A stretch of 64,000 nucleotides of DNA from Alphaproteobacteria bacterium (GCA_020632885.1 JACKEQ010000018.1:57194-121193), one strand, 5' to 3'. Shown: positions 41,428-50,740, numbered from the stretch's first letter. The notes: generated by a model not told the origin, from the letters alone. Made by a program: numbers and translations.

Positions 41428-42765
41428 ATGCACCTCGCCTTCGTCCTGCTCGCCTGCGGCGACCGGGCCACGGGGCCCTCGGACGGGCCCACGCCACCCC
41501 CACCCCCGCCGGACGTCCCCACGGATGCCGACGCCGACGGGTCGTTCACGCCGGAGGACTGCGACGACGGCGACCCCACCGTCTTCCCCGGGGCGCCCGA
41601 GCTCTGTGACGGCCGGCAGACCGACTGCAGCGTGGCCTTCGACGAAGACCGTGGACGCGCGACCTTCACCCCGAACGACGGCCCGCCCGAGGACTGGTCC
41701 GGCGCGATGACGGGCACCGTGGTGCTGGACCGGCCCGGCACCCTCGAGCTCTGCGCGGGCGACTGGCCGGCAGCGCTGGATGTCCGGGCCGGGGCGATCG
41801 TCCGGGGTCACGGGGGGGCTCGGCTGGTGGGCGATCCCGATGGCGAGGGCGGCCGTGGCGTGGTCACGGCCACCGCACCTCTCACCCTCGAGGACCTCGC
41901 CGTGGTCGGGGGTTCCGCGGACCTCGGAGGCGACGTGCGCGCCGAGGCGGGGCTCGTGGCCACCCGGGTGCGCCTGCGCAACGGGACGGCGGAGAACGGC
42001 GGCTGCCTGCACGTCCGCGGCCCCACCGTGCTCACCGACGTGCTGGTCGAGGGGTGCACGGCCACGGCGGACGGCGGAGGCGTCGCCGTCGACCAGACCA
42101 GCCTCACGGTGACGGGCGGCAGCTTCGCGAGCAACGTGGCCTTCCGTGGTGGCGGGATCTTCGGCCTGGAGTCCACGATCGGGCTACAGGGCTCCACCGC
42201 CACCTCGAACAAGGCCGCCTCGGGTGGGCTCCTGCACCTCGAGGTCTCGGATGCGACCCTCCAGGACGTCACCGTGGACGGAGGGGGCGAAGAGGCCACG
42301 TTCGGCGGAGCGCTCGCGGTGCAGCGCGGCTCGCTGGCCCTCCTGGGCACGACGGTCACGGGTGCCCACGCCTCCAGCCGCGGGGGGGCCGTGTACGCCA
42401 CGGAGAGCGACGTGGTCCTGCGCTCGAGCGCGCTCACCGCGAACGCCGCCGTGAGCTTCGTGGGCGGCCAGGTGAGCAACTTCGGCGGGTACGGCGGAGG
42501 CGTGTACCTGGCGGACAGCTCGCTGGACTGCGCGGACTCCGATCTGGGCGGCAACGAGGCCCGATGGGGCGCGGCGGTCTACGCGGGCTTCCACTCGTCG
42601 GGGAGCGACGTGGTGCTCGCGAGCACCTGCAGCTTCGACTCCGCTCTCCTCGGCGGTGACACCGGCCAGGTCCACATCGCCATCGACGGCTTCGGGGGCG
42701 AGATCCTCTACGACCCCGGCGTGGACGCGTCCTTCACGTGCGACGCGGACGCCTGCGGTCCCTGA
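41428..42765 (+). CDS. Parallel beta-helix lipoprotein with one MopE-type motif
   Basis: A 445-residue product. The leader MHLAFVLLAC is short and has no Lys or Arg. A Pro-rich linker is followed by a single MopE-type motif (DADADGSFTPEDCDDGDPTVFPGAPELCDGRQTDC), then by a right-handed beta-helix with many GG turns (ENGGCLHV, GGGVAVDQ, GGGIFGLE, GGAVYATE, GGGVYLAD). Such helices occur in polysaccharide lyases and adhesins; no catalytic residues could be picked out. The 3' end overlaps the convergent histidine kinase gene by 58 bases. Confidence 0.72.
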   Translation: MHLAFVLLACGDRATGPSDGPTPPPPPPDVPTDADADGSFTPEDCDDGDPTVFPGAPELCDGRQTDCSVAFDEDRGRATFTPNDGPPEDWSGAMTGTVVLDRPGTLELCAGDWPAALDVRAGAIVRGHGGARLVGDPDGEGGRGVVTATAPLTLEDLAVVGGSADLGGDVRAEAGLVATRVRLRNGTAENGGCLHVRGPTVLTDVLVEGCTATADGGGVAVDQTSLTVTGGSFASNVAFRGGGIFGLESTIGLQGSTATSNKAASGGLLHLEVSDATLQDVTVDGGGEEATFGGALAVQRGSLALLGTTVTGAHASSRGGAVYATESDVVLRSSALTANAAVSFVGGQVSNFGGYGGGVYLADSSLDCADSDLGGNEARWGAAVYAGFHSSGSDVVLASTCSFDSALLGGDTGQVHIAIDGFGGEILYDPGVDASFTCDADACGP

Positions 42766-44039
42766 CGCAGCGGTAGCCGCACCTCGAAGGTGGTGCCCAC
42801 GCCCGGCGTGCTGCTGGCCGTGAGCCCGCCACCCATGGCCTCGCAGAGCCTGCGGCTGATCGGGAGCCCGAGGCCCGTGCCCTGGCCTCGCCCGGCCTCT
42901 CCCTGCTCGAAGGGCCGGAAGCACCGCTCGAGCTCCTCGGGCTCCATGCCCACGCCGGTATCCGTGACCCGAAGGCGGGCGAACGGCCCGTCCACACCGA
43001 GCTCCACGGACACCACGCCCCCGCGGGTGAACTTGCAGGCGTTGGACAGGAGGTTCAGGACGACCTGGCGGACCCGGAGCGTGTCCGCGTGCACGACGAC
43101 CCGCGCGACCGGCGCCGGTCCGAAGTGGTTCCCGCCGTCCTCGGCCAGCGGTCGGAGCTCGTCGAGGGCGGCGGACACGAGCGGGCCGAGGTCCACCTCG
43201 ACGAGCTCGAGCTCCACACGACCTGCCTCGATGCGCGCGAGGTCGAGCACCTGGTCGACGAGGTCCAGCAGGTGCTTCCCGGCGGTGCGCACGCGCCCGA
43301 GGTCCTCGATCTGGTCGTCCCGGGCGTCCTCCGCGAGCAGCTCCACGTAGCCGAGCACGGCGTTGAGCGGCGTGCGGAGCTCGTGGGACATGTGCGCCAG
43401 GAACTCGCTCTTGGCCCGGTCGGCGGCCTCTACGGCGGCCCGCGCCTTCTCGGCCTCCTCGCGCGCCCTGCGCCAGCTCGTGTCGTAGATGGACAGGATG
43501 GCCGTGAGCATCACGAGGTTGCCGGCCTGCACGAGGAAGTGGAAGAGGTGGAACCCGTCGCCCGAGGCCGCGAGCGGGAACGCGTGGCCGCTGCGGTCGA
43601 GGGCGAAGAGCAGCGCGAGCTCGCCGACGGCCAGGGCGGCGAACCCCACACCGAGCCGCCTGCCGGCGAGCGCGATGGCGACGACCGGGAAGAGCACGAA
43701 CACGTGGAGCGTGGGCGATCGGAAGCCGTACCCGAGCCAGGCCACGGCGCTGTTGTTCACGAACAGCGTCACCATCAGCCAGACGACCGCGGAGGGACCG
43801 CGGGGATCGCGCCAGAGCGCAGGGATGGCGAGCAGGCAGGAGATGGCGGCGGGCGCGAGCACGAACGCGAGCGGATTGGGGCCCCGGACGGCGAAGCTCA
43901 CCACGGCCGCGAGCAGCTGCATGCAGCCCGTGAACACCGCGAAAGCGACGACCAGCTCGGCCCGTCGGGCGACTTCGTCGGTGGCACCGCGGAGCTCCGG
44001 GGGGAGGAGCCGGTGCGCGTCGGGGAGACGGCGGGGCAT
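42708..44039 (-). CDS. Multi-pass membrane sensor histidine kinase
   Basis: A 443-residue protein from the ATG at 44039. The first 190 residues hold about six membrane helices (VVAFAVFTGCMQLLAAVVSF, FVLAPAAISCLLAIPAL and others). A coiled-coil stretch precedes the H-box (FLAHMSHELRTPLNAVLGYVELL), N-box (LLSNACKFTRGG) and G-boxes (DTGVGMEP, GTGLGLPISRRLCEAMGGG). No receiver is attached. It follows the hybrid kinase by 17 bases, whose receiver could act with it. Confidence 0.9.
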   Translation of the reverse strand: MPRRLPDAHRLLPPELRGATDEVARRAELVVAFAVFTGCMQLLAAVVSFAVRGPNPLAFVLAPAAISCLLAIPALWRDPRGPSAVVWLMVTLFVNNSAVAWLGYGFRSPTLHVFVLFPVVAIALAGRRLGVGFAALAVGELALLFALDRSGHAFPLAASGDGFHLFHFLVQAGNLVMLTAILSIYDTSWRRAREEAEKARAAVEAADRAKSEFLAHMSHELRTPLNAVLGYVELLAEDARDDQIEDLGRVRTAGKHLLDLVDQVLDLARIEAGRVELELVEVDLGPLVSAALDELRPLAEDGGNHFGPAPVARVVVHADTLRVRQVVLNLLSNACKFTRGGVVSVELGVDGPFARLRVTDTGVGMEPEELERCFRPFEQGEAGRGQGTGLGLPISRRLCEAMGGGLTASSTPGVGTTFEVRLPLRQGPQASASHVKDASTPGS

Positions 44040-44056
44040 GGTGGGCGGATTGTCGC

Positions 44057-45574
44057 TCAGGCGGACCGCCGTTCCTCCAGGAGTCTGTCGAGCAGCCCGA
44101 CGAGGGCATCCCAGTCCACGGGCTTGGCCATGTGGGCGTCGAAGCCGGCGTCCCTGCACGCCTCGACGTCCTGGGGGCGCGCGCGGGCCGTGATGGCGAC
44201 GAGCGGCAGGACGGACCCACTCTCGCGCAGGCGTCGCGCGACGTCGGGCCCCTGGAGCCCCGGGAGCTGCCAGTCCACGAGGACCACGTCGGCGTCGGGC
44301 TGTCGCTCCAATCGCTCCAGGGCGTCCTCGCCGGTGGTGGCGGCCTCCACTGTGAACCCCCGGCTCGAGAGCACGGCGCGGGTCACCACGAGCAGCGTGG
44401 GATCGTCCTCCACCACCAGCACGCGTCCGATGGACGGCGGCGCGGCGGACGCCTCCGGCGCCACGGCCAGGATGGCGCGCACCCGGACCTCCGCGAGGGC
44501 CCCGCCGCCTTCGGCGTCCTCCAGGCGGATCGTGCCGCCCCACTGCTCCACGATCTCGCCGACGATGGCGAGCCCCACCCCGAGGCCCCCACGCCCCTCC
44601 ACACCTCCGCGCTCGAAGGCCCGGAAGAGGTCGGCACCCTCGGGCAGCCCGTCGCCATGGTCGCGCACCCGCAGGACGAGCTCGGTGCCCTCGTGGCCGG
44701 CGTGCACCTCCACGGGACGGCCGGCGCCGTGGCGCACGGCGTTCTGCACGAGGTTGCGCACGAGCTGCTTGAGGCGAACAGGATCGAGGCTCAACAGCGG
44801 GGGTAGCGAGGTCTCCACCCGCATCTCGGCGCCCTTGGCCCGCGCCTGGCCCACGACGTCCTCGATGAGCGCAGCGACGTCGGTGGGAGCGGGCCGGAAG
44901 GTGATGGCGCCCGCCTCGAGGGCGGCGAGATCGAGCAGATCGCCGAGCAGGCGCCCGAGCTCGCGGCCGTGCCGCATGGCCTCCTCGAGGTCGCTGTCGC
45001 GGCGGCTGAGGCGGGCGAGCTCCACGAGGCCCAGCATGCGGGCGAGGGGCGACCGGAGCTCGTGGGCCACGTTGGCGAGCAGCCGGTCCTTGAGCCCGTC
45101 GGCGATCAGGGCCCGCTCCCGCTCGCGAGCGGCCGTCGCGAGGGCTTCGGCCAGCGCGCGCTCCCGGGTGACGGTGTGGGCCAGCAGGCCTGTGACCACG
45201 AACCCCAGGCCCACACTCAGCGCGACCAGGAAGCCCAGGTTGCGGAGGCGTTCGCCCAACCGCGCGGAGAGCACGCCGTTCTCCGCCCGCAGCGCGGCCT
45301 CCAGCGCGCGCACGTGCTCCCGGGCCTCCCGCACGTCGTGAGCGTCGAGGGCCGCCTTCAGCGCCGTTCCGTCCGGGCGTGCGGTGACCAGGTCGGGGAG
45401 GGGCGCCGGATGGCCGTTCTCGAGGGCGTCCAGGGCGGCGAGGGCCTGCACGCGGGCCGCGACCTCCGCGCGCTCGCCGCGCACGCCGACCACGAGGTGT
45501 GCACCCCACGCCGAGAAGGCGAGGAGGCAGAGCACCGCGAGCGCCACCCACGCGCGTCCGGCCGCGGGGCTCAA
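44057..45574 (-). CDS. Hybrid histidine kinase with C-terminal receiver, TTG start
   Basis: A 505-residue protein from a TTG at 45574, which overlaps the stop of the kinase fusion (TTGA) with GGAGG seven bases upstream. Two membrane helices (WVALAVLCLLAFSAWGAHLVV and FLVALSVGLGFVVTGLLAH) flank a helical periplasmic domain. Kinase core: LLANVAHELRSPLARMLGLVELA, NLVQNAVRHGAG, DHGDGLPEG and GLGVGLAIVGEIVEQWGG. The C-terminal receiver has VVEDDP and the phosphoacceptor Asp in VVLVDWQLPGLQG. Coupling to the Ser/Thr kinase suggests a joint pathway. Confidence 0.88.
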   Translation of the reverse strand: MSPAAGRAWVALAVLCLLAFSAWGAHLVVGVRGERAEVAARVQALAALDALENGHPAPLPDLVTARPDGTALKAALDAHDVREAREHVRALEAALRAENGVLSARLGERLRNLGFLVALSVGLGFVVTGLLAHTVTRERALAEALATAARERERALIADGLKDRLLANVAHELRSPLARMLGLVELARLSRRDSDLEEAMRHGRELGRLLGDLLDLAALEAGAITFRPAPTDVAALIEDVVGQARAKGAEMRVETSLPPLLSLDPVRLKQLVRNLVQNAVRHGAGRPVEVHAGHEGTELVLRVRDHGDGLPEGADLFRAFERGGVEGRGGLGVGLAIVGEIVEQWGGTIRLEDAEGGGALAEVRVRAILAVAPEASAAPPSIGRVLVVEDDPTLLVVTRAVLSSRGFTVEAATTGEDALERLERQPDADVVLVDWQLPGLQGPDVARRLRESGSVLPLVAITARARPQDVEACRDAGFDAHMAKPVDWDALVGLLDRLLEERRSA

Positions 45575-48036
45575 ACCGACGCCTCCAGCGCGGACGCCAT
45601 CGACATGCAGTCCGGGAAGCGCTCGTCGGGGGAGGGGTCCATCGCGCGCGTCAGCACGCGCTCGAGCGCGGACGGCACGTCGCGGGCCCCGCGCTCCGCG
45701 AGGGTGTGGGCAGACCCGTAGACCCGGGCCATCGCCATGGACCGCGCGTCGTTCCCGTCGAAGGGGACGTCTCCCGAGAGGCTCTCGAACAACACCACCG
45801 CCAGCGCGAACTGGTCGCTCCTGCCGTCCAACGGCTTGCGGAGCACCTGCTCGGGGCTCATGTAGCGCGGCGAGCCCAGGATCAGCCCGCGCCTCGCCAT
45901 CGCGTCGTCCTCTCCCACCTCGAGGGCGATCCCGAAGTCGATGACCTTCACGTCGCCGTTCGGGAGCAGGAGGAGGTTCGCGGGCTTCACGTCGCGGTGA
46001 ACCACGCCCTGGTCGTGGGCCACCTGCAGCGCGTGGAGCGCCTGGAGGCCCACGCGCACGGCGAGCTCGGGCGGCAGACGTCCGCGGGCGATGCGCGCGC
46101 CCAGATCCTCGCCCGGGACCTTCTCCAGCGCCATGAACACCGTGCCGTCCGCCGCCGTGCCCCAGTCGATCACCGCGACGACGTTGGGGTGCCGGATCGA
46201 CGCGGTGATGGCGGCCTCGTTGTAGAACCGCTGCACGTGGTCGGGCTGGGTGGACCAGACCGGGAGGAGGGTCTTCACGACGACGGCGCGCCCACCGGGA
46301 CCGAGCGCGTCGTACACGCAGCCCATGGCTCCGCGGCCGAGCTCGCCGTGCAGCTCGAACGCACCGAGCCGTCGGGGTGCGGCGATGCGGATGCGCTCGG
46401 GTGCGCCGACCTGCTCGGCGCGGAGGTCCTCCAGGGCGTCGAACGAGAGGTCGTACCAACCGGGACCCGGGACCGGGGTTGCCAGGCCGTCCAGGGCGCT
46501 CCCGAAGTCGAGGGCGGCGTCCACCCGCACGTGGCCTCCGCCGGCCTCGCGCAGGAGGTCGAGGGCGCGCTCCACGGTGCGACCGGTGGGGAGCTCGCGG
46601 TCGCCCTCCTCCACGAGCGACACCGGACCGACGGCCGCCGCGAGGCCGATGCAGGGGTCACCGTTCCAGGTGCGCAGGAGGGCCAGGGCCTCGGAGGGCG
46701 ACGCGAAGGTCCGCAGGTGGGTGGCCTCCGCCTCGCCGTCCGTGAAGCGCCGCAGGGCGACCACCACGCGCGCGAGGGTGGACACGGAGACCCCGGGCGC
46801 CACGCTCGTCGCGGGCAGCAGGTCGCGGGCCGAGGGGATGTCGAAGAGGCGGCCGGCCGTGAGGGTGAACGGAGGCCGCTCGACGCGCTGGACCCGCACG
46901 GTGGCGTCGCGATCGAGGCGGTTGCGCACGACCAGCGTGACCCGTCCGGGCTTCAGGCGGAACGTGGCGGGCCGGAGGCCGTCCTCGGTGAGGTCGACGG
47001 TCGCCCGGGTGGCCCGCAGGCCGTCCCGCACCTCGAGGCTCGCACCGCCGAACCACGGGTCGGTGTCGGCTCGGTGGCCCCCGGGTGCCAGGTCCAGCGC
47101 GAGCTGCACGGTGGCTCCGGCGGGGACGAGGTCCTGCAGGAGCACGTGGGGCGTGCGCGCGGGCGAGAGCAGGCAGGCGACGTCCAGCTCCACCTCGCGG
47201 ATGTCCCGGTGGGGGCGGAACACCACGTCCACGGCGTCCGGGAAGGTCGCGTCGTAGGCCACGTCGCACGACGTGCAGTGGGTCCCGAGGTCCAGGGAGA
47301 GCGTGGAGGCCGCGCCCTTGGGCGCCTTGCACGAAGGACAGAGGATCTCGAATCCCACCTCGAGCGCGCCGTCCCGCACGCCCCGGAGGAAGGCGAGCAC
47401 GACCTCCTCGTCGTCGAGCTCCAGCTCCCGGGCGAGCTTCAGGGGCCGCAGCCGGGCCTGATCGGGCAGGCGGGCCTTCAGGATCTGGCCGCGCAGGGCC
47501 TCCGCGACGGCCTGGGGCACCTCCGCGAGCCCGCGGTCCAGCCGAGCGAGGCCACCGGGCTTCAGATCCGGCGGTGCGGGGTCGTAGGCATTGGGCTGGC
47601 CGTTCAGGAGACGCTCGAGCTCCGCGAGGCTGCGGTCGAAGGCCGGACGGGTGGAGAGCCGGGTGTCGGCGGCGACGATGGGGCGGACCAGGAACGAGCG
47701 CGCCTCGACCTCCAGCACGAACGTGACGGTGGTGCCTGCGCTCGAGGGTACCAGGACACACGACACCGCCGTGCGCTTCACGGGCCCGTTGTCGTAGACG
47801 CGCTCCTGGGCGAAGCGCTCGGGGGCCACGAACGCGAAGTCGCGCTCGGACCACCTCACCGTGAGCCCGAACCGCGCGATGGAGCCCGCACGATGCAGGC
47901 TGCCGTCGGGTCCGCGGGACTCCTCGAAGGACAGACCGAGCCCGAGCGACCGGTTCAGGCGGTCGGTGTCCGACACAACCGGCCAGATCTCGGTGGGTGA
48001 ACGGGGGATCTCGAAGGACCAGGTGTGGCGGATCAC
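45571..48036 (-). CDS. Ser/Thr kinase fused to SRPBCC and DUF5939/degenerate cyclase regions
   Basis: An 821-residue protein from the GTG at 48036. Residues 1-140 look like an SRPBCC (START-like) ligand pocket. Residues about 150-420 resemble DUF5939, normally found in adenylate cyclases, with a CPSC...CTSC zinc ribbon near 230-260 and DAVDVVFRPHRDIREVEL. Residues about 425-545 sit where a class III cyclase domain should be, but no metal Asp pair or GDA motif remains. From about 560 an intact kinase domain follows: LGRGAMGCVYDA, VVVKTLL, VVHRDVKPANLLL, IDFGIAL and GSPRYMSPEQ. No membrane helix. The layout suggests a kinase controlled by a former cyclase module. Confidence 0.8.
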   Translation of the reverse strand: MIRHTWSFEIPRSPTEIWPVVSDTDRLNRSLGLGLSFEESRGPDGSLHRAGSIARFGLTVRWSERDFAFVAPERFAQERVYDNGPVKRTAVSCVLVPSSAGTTVTFVLEVEARSFLVRPIVAADTRLSTRPAFDRSLAELERLLNGQPNAYDPAPPDLKPGGLARLDRGLAEVPQAVAEALRGQILKARLPDQARLRPLKLARELELDDEEVVLAFLRGVRDGALEVGFEILCPSCKAPKGAASTLSLDLGTHCTSCDVAYDATFPDAVDVVFRPHRDIREVELDVACLLSPARTPHVLLQDLVPAGATVQLALDLAPGGHRADTDPWFGGASLEVRDGLRATRATVDLTEDGLRPATFRLKPGRVTLVVRNRLDRDATVRVQRVERPPFTLTAGRLFDIPSARDLLPATSVAPGVSVSTLARVVVALRRFTDGEAEATHLRTFASPSEALALLRTWNGDPCIGLAAAVGPVSLVEEGDRELPTGRTVERALDLLREAGGGHVRVDAALDFGSALDGLATPVPGPGWYDLSFDALEDLRAEQVGAPERIRIAAPRRLGAFELHGELGRGAMGCVYDALGPGGRAVVVKTLLPVWSTQPDHVQRFYNEAAITASIRHPNVVAVIDWGTAADGTVFMALEKVPGEDLGARIARGRLPPELAVRVGLQALHALQVAHDQGVVHRDVKPANLLLLPNGDVKVIDFGIALEVGEDDAMARRGLILGSPRYMSPEQVLRKPLDGRSDQFALAVVLFESLSGDVPFDGNDARSMAMARVYGSAHTLAERGARDVPSALERVLTRAMDPSPDERFPDCMSMASALEASV

Positions 48037-48037
48037 C

Positions 48038-48325
48038 TCAGCACCGGTCGGCGAGCAGGGCCTCCAGCTCCGCGAGCCTCGCCTCGTCGCGGAAGTGCAG
48101 CAGGTACTCCCAGCTCCCGCAGGTGACGGCCAGGACGTGCGTCCACAGGGCCTTCCGACGGTGGACGTTGCGGATCATGCTCCAGGGGAGCGGGGTCGTG
48201 GTGACGACCTTGACCAGGAGGGCCGCGTCGGTGGCCTCCACGCGCGGATTCAGGTTGTTGCTCGACATCACGAAGAGCGGCAGGCCGGCGGGCCTGCACT
48301 GGGTTCCGGAGACGGGGAAGCGCAT
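48038..48325 (-). CDS. Small protein of unknown function
   Basis: A 95-residue product from the ATG at 48325, behind GAGGACCCC. It has no signal peptide or recognised domain; the segment LLVKVVTTTPLPWSMIRNVHRRKALWTHVLAVTCGSWEYLLHF is predicted to be mixed alpha/beta. A possible -10 (GGTAGACT) lies upstream at 48343-48350. It ends one base before the start of the kinase fusion and is probably co-transcribed with it. Confidence 0.5.
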   Translation of the reverse strand: MRFPVSGTQCRPAGLPLFVMSSNNLNPRVEATDAALLVKVVTTTPLPWSMIRNVHRRKALWTHVLAVTCGSWEYLLHFRDEARLAELEALLADRC

Positions 48326-48345
48326 GGGGTCCTCTGCGCGCCAGT

Positions 48346-49260
48346 CTACCCCAGCGACAACCTGCAAGACGGACGAAACCCGAGATCGCGGGCCGCCCGC
48401 GACCCGTCGAGCACGCCGTTGAAGTGGAAGCGCCAGGCGTTGTCCCGGTAGCGGAAGCGGGCGCCGGTCAGGCGTCTCCGGGCGGCGTACAAGGGGCCGA
48501 GGAGAGGGCCCGGCAGCCCGATGGCGTCTCTCCCGGACTCCCGGACGAGGGCGGTGAGGGGCAGGGTGTCGGCGCCAGGGATGTTGTAGACCCCGGACCC
48601 CGAGCCGAGGGCGGCGAGCTCGAAGGCCCGCGAGGCGTCCTCCAACGACAGCACGTTCACGAGCGGGTCGTACCCCATGGGGCGGAAGCACACCGAGGCG
48701 CTGAGCCAGTCGTGCAGCTGGCTGCCCATGTCCGGCGCCAGGATCTCTGCGCAGCGCAGCACCACGATGTCGATCGGGCTCATGCCCATCCGCGTACAGG
48801 CCGCCAGGTCGGCCGCCACGCGCTCGCGCACCCAGGCGGGTGCGGTCGGCGCGAGCTCCAGCGGGTGGTCCTCGCGCAGGATGTCCGGCCGGTCGAGGCG
48901 CACGGCGTACACCTCCGCGGTGGACCGGTGCACGAAGCGCTTCAGCACCGGGCTCTCCTCGGCGAGCCGGAGGAGCAGGCGGGTGGCCTCGATGTGCAGG
49001 GCCGCGGACCGGGCCCGGCCTGCGCGCCGGTGGAACGCGAGGTGCACCAGGACGTCCGTGCCGTGCTCGGTGGCCGGTCCGTAGATCAGCTCGCGCACCG
49101 ACCGGGCCCGCGTGAGATCCGCGGCGACGTACCGCACGTCGGGATGGTCGAAGCGGCCGTCCTCCTCGAGACCCACGGCCAGCACGGGCCCGTGGACCAC
49201 CAGGCGGTCGACGAGCGCCCGTCCGAGCGGCGTGGTGGCCCCGGTGACCAGCGCGTTCAC
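48346..49260 (-). CDS. NAD-dependent epimerase/dehydratase (extended SDR)
   Basis: A 304-residue protein from the GTG at 49260, overlapping the acyltransferase stop (GTGA). The N-terminal NALVTGATTPLGRALVDRL carries the Gly-rich nucleotide motif of SDRs (GATTPLG). FVHRSTAEVYAVRLDR holds the catalytic Ser region, although the usual YxxxK is not clear. RFHFNGVLDGSRAARDLGFRP at the end is typical of extended SDRs. Coupling with an acyltransferase suggests a lipid- or glycolipid-related role. Confidence 0.78.
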   Translation of the reverse strand: MNALVTGATTPLGRALVDRLVVHGPVLAVGLEEDGRFDHPDVRYVAADLTRARSVRELIYGPATEHGTDVLVHLAFHRRAGRARSAALHIEATRLLLRLAEESPVLKRFVHRSTAEVYAVRLDRPDILREDHPLELAPTAPAWVRERVAADLAACTRMGMSPIDIVVLRCAEILAPDMGSQLHDWLSASVCFRPMGYDPLVNVLSLEDASRAFELAALGSGSGVYNIPGADTLPLTALVRESGRDAIGLPGPLLGPLYAARRRLTGARFRYRDNAWRFHFNGVLDGSRAARDLGFRPSCRLSLG

Positions 49261-50105
49261 CGGAACACCCCGCGCCGCTCGGCCAGCCCACGCGCCAACA
49301 GGCCGCGCACGGCGAGCTTCACGCGCTCGGCGGCCTCGTCCACCGCCACCGCGTCGTGGGCGTGCTCGGGCCGGTAGAGGCTCGGGATCGGGATGGGCTC
49401 GCCGTACCAGAGGTGGATGCGGACGGGCAGGGGGACCGGCGTGGCGGGGATGGGCAGGTAGGGTGCGCCCATCACGTGGAACCCCTCGATGCGGGCGATC
49501 TGCGGCATCTGCTCCTCGGCGCCCACCACGCCCACCGGCACGATGGGGGCGCCGTGGCGGATGGCGAGCTCGGCATGCCCGCGACGCCAGGTCTGCAGCG
49601 TGTAGCGCTCCGCGAAGGGCTTGCCGATGCCCGGCACACCCTCGGGGAACGCGAGGAGGAGCTCGCCCGCCTCGAGCAGGGCGTGGAAGTTCCCGCGCGT
49701 GCCGCTGAACCCGCCGCCGCGGATGAACACGAGGTTCACCCACGGGAGGCCCGGCACGAACCAGTCCATCGCGATCCGCGCCACCCGCCCGCGGTTCCGC
49801 ACGAGGTCGTGGGCGAGCATCAGGGCGTCGACCGGGAGCGTGCCGCTGTGGTTCGCGGCGAGCACGGCCGCGCCGCTGGCCGGCACGTGCTCGATGTCGT
49901 GGGACACCACGCGGAACCAGTGCTCGTAGAGGAACCGGGTCAGCGCGATCCCCCGGGCGGCCCCGGAGCGCGACAGCCCGAACCGGTCGACCCCGTGGCC
50001 GGCGTCCGCGATGGGCAGACCCTCCACGGCGGCCCGGAGCTCGGGTCCGAGCAGGGCCTTCGAGAGGCGGCCGTCGCCGATGAAGCGCGGGAGGCGTGGT
50101 GGCAT
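49257..50105 (-). CDS. PlsC-type lysophospholipid acyltransferase
   Basis: A 282-residue protein from the ATG at 50105. It contains the acyltransferase H-x4-D motif in AANHSGTLPVDALML, then MDWFVPGLPWVNLVFIRGGG, LLAFPEGVPGIGKPF (FPEG motif) and APIVPVGVVGAEE. It should transfer an acyl chain to a lysophospholipid or related alcohol at the inner face of the membrane. A TAGGAT element ends five bases before the ATG, hinting at a leaderless message. Confidence 0.87.
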   Translation of the reverse strand: MPPRLPRFIGDGRLSKALLGPELRAAVEGLPIADAGHGVDRFGLSRSGAARGIALTRFLYEHWFRVVSHDIEHVPASGAAVLAANHSGTLPVDALMLAHDLVRNRGRVARIAMDWFVPGLPWVNLVFIRGGGFSGTRGNFHALLEAGELLLAFPEGVPGIGKPFAERYTLQTWRRGHAELAIRHGAPIVPVGVVGAEEQMPQIARIEGFHVMGAPYLPIPATPVPLPVRIHLWYGEPIPIPSLYRPEHAHDAVAVDEAAERVKLAVRGLLARGLAERRGVFR

Positions 50106-50110
50106 GCCCG

Positions 50111-50116
50111 ATCCTA
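50111..50116 (-). promoter_or_regulatory. Candidate -10 element TAGGAT (minus strand)
   Basis: On the minus strand TAGGAT ends five bases before the ATG at 50105, too close to leave room for a ribosome site if it is the true -10. Confidence 0.4.
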
Positions 50117-50140
50117 CCGGACGGCGTGATACCCGCACCC

Positions 50141-50740
50141 GTGGGCACGCGCGACGAGCGGAAGGCGGAGACCCGCCGTCGGATCCTGGAGTCGGCCCGC
50201 GCCCTGCTCGAGGAGCGGGGGGCGGAGGCCACCACGATGCGCGCGATCGCGGCGCGGGCGGACGTCTCGCTCGGCACCGTGCACAACTACGTCGGCAGCC
50301 GGGCGGAGCTCGTGGTCGTGCTGTTCGTGGACGACCTCGAGGGGGTCATCGCGTCCCGGCGGGTCACCCTCCCGGACGGCCCGCTCCTGGACCGGCTGCT
50401 GCACTACTTCGGCGGGTTCTTCGCGCTCTACGCGGCCCGGCCCGCCCTGAGCCGCACGTACGTCACGGTGGCCGTGTTCGCGCCCGACACGGCCTTCGCG
50501 CTGTACATGGAGGTCACGATGCGCTTCGTGGCCGAGCTGGCCGACCTCATCCGCCGGTCGGGCGAGCTCCGCGACGACGTCCCGCCCGCCCTCGCCGCTC
50601 GCCTCTGCTTCGACACGTACATCGGCGTTGTGGTGCCCCTGCTGCGCCAGGAGGCCCCCGAGCCCGCACCCGCCCTGCAGGCGCTGCGGCAGATGCTCGG
50701 GGAGGTGCTGGACCTCATGCGTCCGCGCGGATCCGCGTGA
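50141..50740 (+). CDS. TetR/AcrR-family transcriptional regulator
   Basis: A 199-residue protein from the GTG at 50141; the GTG at 50126 is also possible. The N-terminal helix-turn-helix is typical (ETRRRILESARALLEERG, TMRAIAARADVSLGTVHNYVGSRAELV). The C-terminal helical domain should bind a small ligand. It is divergent from the acyltransferase and convergent with the P450 gene, overlapping its end by 26 bases. A palindrome at the P450 promoter (52030-52045) is a candidate operator. Confidence 0.9.
   Translation: MGTRDERKAETRRRILESARALLEERGAEATTMRAIAARADVSLGTVHNYVGSRAELVVVLFVDDLEGVIASRRVTLPDGPLLDRLLHYFGGFFALYAARPALSRTYVTVAVFAPDTAFALYMEVTMRFVAELADLIRRSGELRDDVPPALAARLCFDTYIGVVVPLLRQEAPEPAPALQALRQMLGEVLDLMRPRGSA

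Noticed and set aside
43089..45341. A 750-codon plus-strand frame across the two histidine kinases, and a similar 833-codon frame at 45499-48000
   Set aside because: Both mirror well-defined kinase genes on the minus strand and show only low-complexity composition.
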